Below, piece after piece: positions 1 to 5,517 of a stretch of 6,891 nt of DNA (its first letter is position 1; every line of letters begins with the position of its first letter). The notes under the pieces were generated by a model. That model had not been told where the DNA came from. It was given only the letters and a program-made list of their open reading frames with translations, and ran no database searches. Source of the DNA: Nitrososphaerota archaeon (GTDB taxonomy: Archaea > Thermoproteota > Nitrososphaeria > Nitrososphaerales > Nitrosopumilaceae). The stretch is taken from positions 1 through 6,891 of the forward strand of contig JAUWQG010000050.1 of NCBI GenBank assembly GCA_030611185.1. Reading direction: 5' to 3'. The translations under genes and the position numbers were made by a program.

Positions 1-420
1 ATAAGATGGACACTTGAACATTCCTTCCAAAGCATCTTCAAATGTAGTTCGAGGACAATCTTCATTACCGCAGTGATAAAAATCTGAAAAATTCTCATCA
101 TCTAATATCTGCTGCAACCTTTCAGTGATTTTCTTTTTTTGACCTTCAATGAAATGCTCTACTTCTTCTCTTCTGGTTCTCCATCTATAGACAAACCAGC
201 CTTTTCGCTCATCTTTCACTCTTATTCCTGTTATCAAAGATTTTCCAAATAAATCGTACAAGACTTTTCTAACCATGTTTATTCTAAGACCTGTAGAACT
301 GGCTATTTCTTCATCAGTAGCATCTTCAGCTTTTAAGAGTGATCTGGCAACTTTTAGGTATTCATCACCACCAATCATCGAGGCAATTCTTACAAAAGGA
401 TCTTCGTATTTATCTACCAA
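1..420 (-). CDS. tfe: Transcription factor E (TFE, TFIIE-alpha homolog), C-terminus cut by window edge
   Basis: TFE helps TBP, TFB and RNA polymerase open the promoter. The visible 140 residues have the family layout. A winged-helix domain spans about residues 5-85, with the recognition region near GLRINMVRKVLYDLF and a wing ending in GWFVYRWR. A short helical linker follows (about 85-110), then the start of a zinc ribbon with C117, C122 and C137. The expected fourth ligand, in the family pattern FxCPxC, reads Tyr (TAT) at residue 140, the last codon in the window. Perhaps 20-40 residues lie beyond the edge. I chose the TTG at 420-418 because an in-frame TAA lies at 432-430 and the next start-like codon is Met15, which would remove part of the winged helix. 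The gene begins 26 bases after the trm56 stop, so it is probably co-transcribed with trm56 and hflX. Family identification is firm; the start is likely but not certain. Confidence 0.9.
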   Translation of the reverse strand, partial: MVDKYEDPFVRIASMIGGDEYLKVARSLLKAEDATDEEIASSTGLRINMVRKVLYDLFGKSLITGIRVKDERKGWFVYRWRTRREEVEHFIEGQKKKITERLQQILDDENFSDFYHCGNEDCPRTTFEDALEGMFKCPSY

Positions 421-446
421 CTTTAATGATTACTTGTATTCTATTA

Positions 447-989
447 TTAATCCCTTGTCTCTTTCACAACTACATTTTTACCATTTTTTGTAGGTATGAT
501 CTTTCTTTTGGCACCAGAAAATACTTTGTTGAATTGATTACCTTGCTGAATACGATCCAAAAGTATGGCTAAAGCACTAATTTCAGAGTGAGGCTGACTC
601 CCAATTCCTACGTTATAATCTGCATATTCATAAATTTCTCTGGGTACTTTTTCAGCACCAACCACAATTAGTAACTTCTCTTCTTTTCTAAGATCAGATT
701 GTATATCGTTAATTTCCTCTCCATACATTGAAAGATGGACAATTTTAAAGCCATTTTCTTTTTTCATTTTTATAACAGGTTTCCAACTGTCAATAAATTC
801 TATTGAAAAATCTCCCCCCCAAGTATTGTTTATCTTTTCTAAGGTATCTTTAATATCTGGATTTACTTCAGTCATTAAAATTTTCTTAGCACCAAAAGCT
901 CTTGCAACTAAAGCTACATGAGTAGTTACTCTATCATCTCTTACAACTCTTTGACCTATTCTGACTACTTCAATTACCATAAGGATCAT
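447..989 (-). CDS. trm56: tRNA (cytidine(56)-2'-O)-methyltransferase Trm56
   Basis: Trm56 is an archaeal SPOUT-class enzyme that methylates the 2'-O of C56 in the T-loop of tRNA using S-adenosylmethionine. The 180-residue length fits the family. Visible family motifs are RVTTHVALVARAFGA (about 20-34), HLSMYG (85-90), VVGAEKVP (109-116) and the trefoil-knot segment around IGSQPHSEISALA (129-141). Two starts are possible. ATG at 989 has an AAAGGAG Shine-Dalgarno four bases upstream (994-1000). Met4 at 980 gives an N-terminus closer to the usual short one. I chose 989 because of the ribosome site. The start lies inside the hflX 3' end (20-base overlap), which suggests translational coupling. A G7 run on the coding strand (814-820) encodes the intact Trp-Gly-Gly stretch and is in frame. 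Confidence 0.93.
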   Translation of the reverse strand: MILMVIEVVRIGQRVVRDDRVTTHVALVARAFGAKKILMTEVNPDIKDTLEKINNTWGGDFSIEFIDSWKPVIKMKKENGFKIVHLSMYGEEINDIQSDLRKEEKLLIVVGAEKVPREIYEYADYNVGIGSQPHSEISALAILLDRIQQGNQFNKVFSGAKRKIIPTKNGKNVVVKETRD

Positions 990-2091
990 TAGACTCCTTT
1001 ACAGTATTCTTATTGGAATTTGATGAATTCTGATTTTCAATGATATTTTTAATTAGTATTTTCAATTCATTCAAATTTTTTCCTGCCAAGGCAGACACTG
1101 CAATCCATTTTTTATTATCTGTTAAATTTAAAATTTTTACTCTTTCTTGAATTTCATAATTTGATACTAAATCTGATTTATTTAACGCAAAAATTATTCT
1201 ATCTTGTTCCACTCCTACTTCATTTAAAGTGCGCATACAACTTGCAAACTTCTTTTTTAATTCAAATACCGAATCACTTACATCAATTACAAGAATAATA
1301 ACATCTGTGTAAATTAATTCTTCTAATGTAGACTTGAATGCGTCTATCATATAAGCTGGTAATTTGCTAATAAAACCAACTGTATCTGCAATTAAAAATT
1401 GCTCCTGATTTATTATTATTTTTCTTGTAGTGGTTGAAAGAGTTGTAAACAACTCTTTACTTTGTTTTTTTGACTCTCCAGTTAATTTGTTAAATAATGT
1501 TGTTTTTCCTGCAGAGGTATAACCTGCCAAAGACATGGTCTTGAACCCTTGTCTTTTTCTACCTTGACGATGTAATTCTCTTTGTTTACCAGCTTTTTCT
1601 AATTTTGATCTTACAGTTTGTATTCTATGTTTGATATCGTTATAGTAAACATCAACTTCGAATTGTCCAATTCCCATAAATCCTGGTTGCTCTCCTGCTC
1701 TAGACATACGTACTTTTTCTTTTGCTCTTGACATTTCATATCTTAACTGGGCTAGTTTTACTTGTAGTTTAGATTCCGAACTCGAAGATCTACTTTCAAA
1801 GATCTCAAGAATTAAGGCTTCTCTATCTAAAATTTCTCTATGAAGTACAGATGCTAGATTATAATTTTGACTGGGCTTTAGAATTTCATCAAAAATAATT
1901 ACATCTGGCCTGAGTTTTTCAGTAACTTCTTCCAGTTTTTCTAGTATTCCACCACTAATTCCATACTTTGGTTTCTTTAGAAATTTTGGTGTAATAGTAT
2001 GTACTATATGATATCCTGCTGCCTCACACAAACCAACTGCCTCGTTTATTACATCTTCTTTATCATATGTGATTAATATTGCAGAATTCAT
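970..2091 (-). CDS. hflX: GTPase HflX (ribosome-associated)
   Basis: HflX is a translation-factor-class GTPase that binds ribosomal large subunits; bacterial members split stalled ribosomes. This copy has 373 residues. An N-terminal HflX domain (about 1-120) is followed by a basic, helical linker with a GFMGIGQFEVD segment (137-147) and then the G domain. Nucleotide-binding motifs are complete: G1 GYTSAGKT (190-197), switch I TTLSTTTR (216-223), G3 DTVGF (236-240), G4 NKSD (304-307) and G5 SAL (333-335). The C-terminal tail after about 350 is Asn/Ser/Lys-rich and looks disordered. It stops at TGA (972-970) inside trm56, so the two genes are probably co-translated. A 59-base gap separates it from the PhoU-like gene. 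An A/T stretch about 29 bases before the start (around 2117-2125) could be a weak TATA box, but I cannot tell an own promoter from read-through. Confidence 0.94.
   Translation of the reverse strand: MNSAILITYDKEDVINEAVGLCEAAGYHIVHTITPKFLKKPKYGISGGILEKLEEVTEKLRPDVIIFDEILKPSQNYNLASVLHREILDREALILEIFESRSSSSESKLQVKLAQLRYEMSRAKEKVRMSRAGEQPGFMGIGQFEVDVYYNDIKHRIQTVRSKLEKAGKQRELHRQGRKRQGFKTMSLAGYTSAGKTTLFNKLTGESKKQSKELFTTLSTTTRKIIINQEQFLIADTVGFISKLPAYMIDAFKSTLEELIYTDVIILVIDVSDSVFELKKKFASCMRTLNEVGVEQDRIIFALNKSDLVSNYEIQERVKILNLTDNKKWIAVSALAGKNLNELKILIKNIIENQNSSNSNKNTVKESNDPYGN
994..1000 (-). promoter_or_regulatory. Shine-Dalgarno of trm56 inside the hflX 3' end
   Basis: AAAGGAG on the minus strand lies four bases before the ATG at 989. 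It sits within the last codons of hflX. It supports the longer trm56 start over Met4, where the spacing would be 13 bases. Confidence 0.55.
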
Positions 2092-2150
2092 TTTTCTAAT
2101 TAGTTTATTTTATCGTAAATTAAAACCTGACTACCTTACCTTTCAAAAAA

Positions 2151-3196
2151 TTATACATTTTTCTTTAAAGCTTTTTCAATATTCATATTTAGAACAATTT
2201 CTGCGATATCACTGGCATATTCTGAAATTCTTCTAATACTCTCAGTCATCCTTCTTATTCTGTAAATTTCCTCGTCGTCCTTTAGAGATTTTGAAGCATC
2301 TCTAATTTTTCTTTCATATTTTGTGATTTCAAAGGTTTTTTCAATTATTTGCTCTGCATGAACATAATCTTCTTTGAATAAAGCCAAACATGAATCATCT
2401 AAGACGCTTAGACAAAATTCGCTCATTTCTTGAATCTTATCAAAAATTTCTTTTTTTACAGGCTTTTTGAATTCTAAAAGATCCTTTGCAATAAAAGTAG
2501 CATGGTCTCCTGTTCTTTCAATATTTTTTACAACTAGCCTATATCCAAGACAATTTCTAGCGTTTCTAAATCCCATTTCTTTTAGCATATGTTCATTCTG
2601 GATTGCAATTTTTAATTGCCGAATAATATAGAATCCAAATCTATCTACTTCATCATCTGTATTGATAACCTCTTGTGCAAGTTCTAGATTATTTTCTTTT
2701 ACAGCTAAAATTACATCACTTGACATTGATTTTGCAAGATGAAGCATTCTTTTGAATGCTCCATCTACAGAAAGTTCTAAAAGATTTACCAAAACTTGGA
2801 TGGTAATTCCTCCTGTATAATCTGAAATAATTTCAGAACCCATTAACATTTTTCGAACCGCCCCCTTTATCGCAGTCCTTTGGTTTGGATTTAGTCTTCC
2901 AAGTTTAGGTTTAACATTAATTGTCTTGTACCTAAAAAGTAAAGAGAAATTAATTTTCTAACAATAGTTGAGGCTTTTTCCTCAATACCTATCTCTATTG
3001 TTGCATCTTCTTTTTTTTGCAATCTTGTTTCAAACTTTGGAGGATAAAGCTCTAATGTTGATGCTCCTTTTCTTACCATCCTTATTTGATCTCCTTGTTT
3101 TAGACCGAGTTCCATTATCCATGGTTTAGGTAGAGAAACTATGTATGAAGATTTACCAGTAAACTGAATTTTTCTGGTTTCTTCCCTTTCGTCCAT
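2151..3196 (-). pseudogene. AbrB/SpoVT-PhoU phosphate regulator, split by a -1 frameshift
   Basis: Archaeal proteins with an N-terminal AbrB/SpoVT-type DNA-binding domain and a PhoU domain are annotated as phosphate-uptake regulators. The first frame (3196-2894) encodes the AbrB-like part: RKIQFTGKSSYIVSLPKPW (8-26) and the LGLKQGDQIRMV region (30-41). It ends soon after LISLYFLG (residues 82-89). The second frame resumes with YKTINVKPKLGRLNP, runs through KGAVRKMLMG and carries two PhoU helical repeats, with ERTGDHATFIAKD and RRISEYASDIAE as the PhoU-type acidic metal-binding motifs. Adding one base near 2930-2938, after YFLG beside an A5 run on the plus strand (2934-2938), restores a single reading frame of about 348 residues. 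The downstream part could start by itself at ATG 2849, but that removes conserved-looking PhoU sequence. Cause unknown: sequence error, real lesion, or programmed -1 shift at the imperfect slippery site C-TTT-TTA. A leaderless-type promoter precedes ATG 3196. Family identity is firm; intactness is not. Confidence 0.82.
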
Positions 3197-3218
3197 AATC
3201 TAAAGAAAAAAATCCTAT

Positions 3219-3228
3219 CTATATAGTT
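3219..3228 (-). promoter_or_regulatory. TATA box of the AbrB-PhoU gene
   Basis: AACTATATAG on the minus strand is centred about 27 bases before ATG 3196, the normal archaeal distance from box A to the transcription start. The mRNA would therefore be leaderless or nearly so, and no Shine-Dalgarno is seen before the start. Confidence 0.55.
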
Positions 3229-3258
3229 TAATCTTAAACGTAAGTGAAAGCATTGAAC

Positions 3259-3267
3259 TAATATTTA
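3259..3267 (+). promoter_or_regulatory. TATA-like box of the PUA-nac transcript
   Basis: TAATATTTA is centred about 26 bases before ATG 3289, again implying a leaderless transcript. It lies in the 92-base divergent region shared with the PhoU-like gene, so the two promoters are only about 40 bases apart. Confidence 0.4.
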
Positions 3268-3288
3268 GAATCGATCTATTTCAGGTAT

Positions 3289-3762
3289 ATGGATCCTCAT
3301 CTCAAACTTATGCAAACTATTGATGCATTATTTGGGAACGGAGTATCAAAATATCTACCAAAGGACATTGAAATAATTTTTTCAAAAAAAACTGGTAGAA
3401 TTAGAACAGTTCATTTTCATGAAAAATTACTATGCACATTAAGAATCGATGGAGGTTTGGCAATAACTCCTTATTTTGCACAATTATTACTTAAAAGTAA
3501 AAAATTCAAAGAAAATTGCCTTGAGATAAATGAAGATGCTGCACCATTTGTATCAGAAGGCCGATCTGTTTTTTGTAAACATGTTATTTGGTGTGGAAAA
3601 AATATTAAAATTGCTTCTGATACCCCTGTAATTTTCCAAAATAAAATAATTGCAGTAGGGAGAGCAATTCTTTCTTCAGAAATGATTGTAGATTTTGAAA
3701 GAGGCGTTGCAGTAAAAGTCAGAGATAGTTTAAAAAGTCCTACAGTGGAAATATCCTCATGA
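3289..3762 (+). CDS. Stand-alone PUA-domain protein resembling the archaeosine transglycosylase C-terminal region
   Basis: The 157 residues resemble the non-catalytic C-terminal RNA-binding part of archaeosine tRNA-guanine transglycosylases. A pre-PUA segment (about 9-75) contains DALFGNGVSKYLPKD and SKKTGRIRTVH, and LLCTLRIDGGLAIT matches the family pattern LLATLRPxDGLFALT. A PUA domain follows (about 78-148) with PFVSEGRSVFCKHV, IIAVGRAILSSEM and GVAVKVRD. There is no catalytic TIM-barrel, so it is not a complete transglycosylase. It probably binds structured RNA, such as tRNA or rRNA, but the target cannot be read from the sequence. The stop (TGA 3760-3762) overlaps the nac start as ATGA, which suggests coupled translation with a factor that works at the ribosome exit tunnel. 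The start ATG follows a TATA-like box at the leaderless distance. Confidence 0.82.
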   Translation: MDPHLKLMQTIDALFGNGVSKYLPKDIEIIFSKKTGRIRTVHFHEKLLCTLRIDGGLAITPYFAQLLLKSKKFKENCLEINEDAAPFVSEGRSVFCKHVIWCGKNIKIASDTPVIFQNKIIAVGRAILSSEMIVDFERGVAVKVRDSLKSPTVEISS

Positions 3763-4100
3763 TGAGAGGAGGTAACCGCGAAATGCGAAGAATGATGGAT
3801 AAAATGGGTCTTGATATGAAAGAGATCCCTAATGTTCAAGAAGTAATAATCAAGACAGATAAAAAAGAAATTATTATTTCAAAACCTTCAGTTACTGAAA
3901 TGAAGGCGCAAGATAATTCCATTTTTACAGTTACTGCAGATAGCTATGAGGAAATGGAACTTGAAGTTCCAGTATTCTCTGATGATGATATTCAACTAGT
4001 CAGTCAGCAAGCTGGTGTTGATGAAGAAAAAGCTAAAAACGCCCTAGAGGAAGCCAAAGGGGATCTAGCAAGAGCAATTCTACTTTTAACAAGCGGATAA
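3759..4100 (+). CDS. nac: Nascent polypeptide-associated complex protein (archaeal NAC, alpha type)
   Basis: Archaeal NAC forms a homodimer that binds ribosomes near the exit tunnel and contacts emerging chains. The 113-residue protein has the usual layout. A basic Met/Arg-rich N-terminus containing MRRMMDKMGLDM contains the likely ribosome-binding region. The NAC beta-barrel covers about 20-62 (VQEVIIKTDKKEIIIS, IFTVTADS). A C-terminal UBA domain covers about 74-112 (DDDIQLVSQQAGVDEEKAKNAL and GDLARAILLLT). The first ATG (3759) overlaps the stop of the PUA gene and gives the usual MMRGGN-type start. An alternative ATG at 3783 has a strong GGAGGT nine bases upstream (3768-3773) but would drop eight residues. 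I prefer 3759 on family length and coupling. Confidence 0.93.
   Translation: MMRGGNREMRRMMDKMGLDMKEIPNVQEVIIKTDKKEIIISKPSVTEMKAQDNSIFTVTADSYEEMELEVPVFSDDDIQLVSQQAGVDEEKAKNALEEAKGDLARAILLLTSG
3768..3773 (+). promoter_or_regulatory. nac: Shine-Dalgarno-like GGAGGT inside the nac 5' end
   Basis: GGAGGT lies within codons 4-5 of the longer nac frame and nine bases before an in-frame ATG at 3783. It is either a real ribosome site for a shorter NAC or an aid to re-initiation at the overlapping stop/start. Confidence 0.4.
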
Positions 4101-4169
4101 TTTTTGCGAATTTCGTACCTAAAAAATATCAAAAATGAATGATTTAAGTAATGGATTGGAGGGATTGTA

Positions 4170-4174
4170 GGTGA
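4170..4174 (+). promoter_or_regulatory. Shine-Dalgarno GGTGA for the stalk-subunit gene
   Basis: GGTGA is one base before the first ATG (4176), too close for normal use. It is ten bases before the second in-frame ATG (4185), which suggests that 4185 may be the real start. Confidence 0.4.
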
Positions 4175-4175
4175 A

Positions 4176-4511
4176 ATGAGCAGTATGGCTGAATCAAAAG
4201 TCACAGGAATTATTCAATCTCTAAATGGCCTAGAGGATAATTTAGATTCTCTTAATAGTAAAGTTGCAGAAATGAAAAAACAACTTTCTGTCAAAGCACA
4301 AGCCGAGATTGATAAACTTGTTGAAAAAACAAGAGAAATGGCAACAAAAGAAGCCGAAGTAATAATCAATGCATCTAAAGAAAAGGCTAATGCGGAATCA
4401 ACAAAGATCGCTCAAGAGGGAGAAACAAAACTTTCTGAAATTACATCAAGAATTGATACTAACTTTGATGAAGCAGTACGACATGTCGTGTCAACTGTTT
4501 TGAAGGCATAA
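4176..4511 (+). CDS. Probable A-type ATP synthase peripheral-stalk subunit H (coiled coil)
   Basis: Subunit H pairs with subunit E to form the peripheral stalk that holds the A1 head of the archaeal ATP synthase. The 111 residues are almost wholly helical and highly charged, with no Cys, no Trp and no Pro. Regular Ala-rich heptads run from about residue 8 to 97 (for example KAQAEIDKLVEKTREMATKEA and NASKEKANAES), and the C-terminus FDEAVRHVVSTVLKA resembles the end of H subunits. Other ATP synthase genes are not in the window, so the call rests on character and length; a generic coiled-coil protein is the alternative. The Shine-Dalgarno spacing favours a start at Met4 (4185), giving 108 residues. 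A 75-base gap after nac contains an A/T stretch (around 4118-4132) that may be an own promoter with a short leader. Confidence 0.6.
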   Translation: MSSMAESKVTGIIQSLNGLEDNLDSLNSKVAEMKKQLSVKAQAEIDKLVEKTREMATKEAEVIINASKEKANAESTKIAQEGETKLSEITSRIDTNFDEAVRHVVSTVLKA

Positions 4512-4515
4512 ATCT

Positions 4516-4539
4516 GATATTTATTTTTCTTAAATTTTC
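4516..4539 (+). terminator. T-rich stretch after the stalk-subunit gene
   Basis: Just after the stop, the coding strand is rich in T runs (ATTTATTTTTCTTAAATTTT), the form of archaeal poly-T terminators. It could instead contain the TATA element of the decayed gene that follows. Confidence 0.3.
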
Positions 4540-4560
4540 GATCCACTGCTTAATACTCGT

Positions 4561-5191
4561 ATAGGGATTGCCACTACGTATGGTAAACCATATTATAGAT
4601 TTTCACATATTTTGAAGGTTTTGAATATACCTTTTGATTCTATATTACCAAAAGAAATTTTAGATTATAAGGGAAATTTAGTCCTTACAACTAGAAAAGA
4701 ATCTCCGATTAAATGTAAAAAACTTATTTTAGATGAAGATGTATGTGATCAACATTTTACAGTAATTCGAGGATTAATGCTTCAAAAACTAAACTTGGAT
4801 TATGATGAAAATGATCTTGTAATAGGAATTGACCCATGACATCGAATTGGTTTATCAGTTTTTTACTTTGGAAAAGAAATTGAAAGTTCCTTTTATTTGT
4901 CAATTGAAGAATTGGTTTTACATATTATTGATATTTTAGGAAGCCTAAGAGCCAAACAAAAGATTATCAAAATTTGAAATGGAAATATGGATATTGCTAA
5001 AAAAAATTGAAAAGTTACTTAATCTTAAATTTTGTTCTTCATTTGAATTGGAATATGTAGACGAAAGTAAAACCAGTCTAAAAATAAAAAATTTTAATCA
5101 AAGAGGAAAACGAGACATGCTTTCTGCTAAATTTATTTCAAAAAGAGAAGGATATCGATATTCCGTCTTACCTCTTTCATTGACGGGATAA
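4561..5191 (+). pseudogene. Broken RuvX/YqgF-like RNase H-fold gene (two in-frame TGA, one frameshift, no normal start)
   Basis: Joined across its lesions, this stretch gives one protein of about 209 residues. An N-terminal segment, IGIATTYGKPYYRFS, and the part up to about residue 90 match nothing I recognise. The second half resembles the RuvX/YqgF RNase H fold: IGIDPxHRIGLSVFYFG for the first strand with catalytic Asp, YVDESKTSL for the family DExxT element, and KRDMLSAKFI for the final Asp helix. Family members are nucleases or resolvases, so this could be one acting on RNA or DNA. Lesions: TGA at 4837-4839 directly after GIDP, where the family has Gly; TGA at 4975-4977 after KIIKI; and an A8 run at 4999-5006 where seven A restore the frame. 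No ATG, GTG or TTG precedes 4612. ATA at 4561 could be a mutated ATG. TTG 4612 would give a truncated protein. Confidence 0.7.
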
Positions 5192-5220
5192 ACCTTGTAA
5201 TTTCTTAATAATAATCAAAA

Positions 5221-5240
5221 TTAATGATTTTAGTCATTAA
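5221..5240. repeat. Inverted repeat, 7-bp arms, 6-base loop
   Basis: TTAATGA and TCATTAA flank TTTTAG, 30 bases after the end of the broken RuvX-like gene. It may be a weak hairpin terminator relic or a protein site. The arms are AT-rich, so chance is possible. Confidence 0.45.
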
Positions 5241-5314
5241 AGTTCATCTAAATTCAATGAGAATTTCATACTTTATTCAAATTTTTAATTAAAAAATGAA
5301 AATATTACTCAAAC

Positions 5315-5330
5315 ATCTATATTGATAGAT
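5315..5330. repeat. Inverted repeat, 6-bp arms, 4-base loop
   Basis: ATCTAT and ATAGAT flank ATTG. It lies five bases before a longer palindrome, which raises interest slightly, but six AT-rich pairs alone could arise by chance. Confidence 0.3.
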
Positions 5331-5335
5331 ATCAG

Positions 5336-5355
5336 AATTTCAAAAATTTGAAATT
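5336..5355. repeat. Near-perfect 20-base palindrome
   Basis: AATTTCAAAAATTTGAAATT has perfect 9-base arms around a central AA. The two-base centre fits a dimeric regulator site better than an RNA hairpin. It lies about 160 bases before the zinc-ribbon gene; no regulator can be named. Confidence 0.45.
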
Positions 5356-5434
5356 AGGCTTAGCTATACATATTTATTGAAGTTTTAAACCGATTTCATC
5401 CAACAAATAACACTGATCGCAATAAAAGTTAAAA

Positions 5435-5442
5435 TTTTTATA
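5435..5442 (+). promoter_or_regulatory. Possible upstream TATA box
   Basis: TTTTTATAT resembles the archaeal box A. A start about 26 bases downstream (near 5466) would give the zinc-ribbon gene a leader of about 50 bases, or start a small RNA. Confidence 0.3.
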
Positions 5443-5482
5443 TGAATTTAAAGAAATTTAACAAAAATTTATCGATCCATCC

Positions 5483-5490
5483 TTATATAG
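5483..5490 (+). promoter_or_regulatory. TATA box of the zinc-ribbon gene
   Basis: TTATATAG is close to the archaeal consensus. The predicted transcription start (near 5512) is only about six bases before ATG 5518, and no Shine-Dalgarno is present, so the mRNA is nearly leaderless. Confidence 0.6.
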
Positions 5491-5517
5491 TTATGAATTC
5501 TACATTAAACTACTAAG

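Larger units (their letters stand above)
5192..5517. other. AT-rich intergenic gap with inverted repeats, no gene seen
   Basis: These 326 bases hold no convincing coding frame and no tRNA-like fold that I can see. They contain three short inverted repeats and two TATA-like boxes, listed separately. An unrecognised small RNA cannot be excluded. Confidence 0.6.

Noticed and set aside
3471..3839. Minus-strand frame of 122 residues opposite the PUA and nac genes
   Set aside because: It overlaps two well-supported genes and has no recognisable domain.
4004..4204. Minus-strand frame opposite the nac 3' end and the stalk-subunit start
   Set aside because: It overlaps strongly supported plus-strand genes and shows no domain.
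4837..4977. UGA read as glycine (as in some bacterial candidate phyla)
   Set aside because: Three other genes in the window end in TGA at natural C-termini, and the same gene also has a frameshift and no start. Decay or error explains all lesions together.
4979..5191. Separate 70-residue gene starting at ATG 4979
   Set aside because: Its sequence continues the RuvX-like pseudogene after the A8 shift; the first nine or so residues are out-of-frame sequence.
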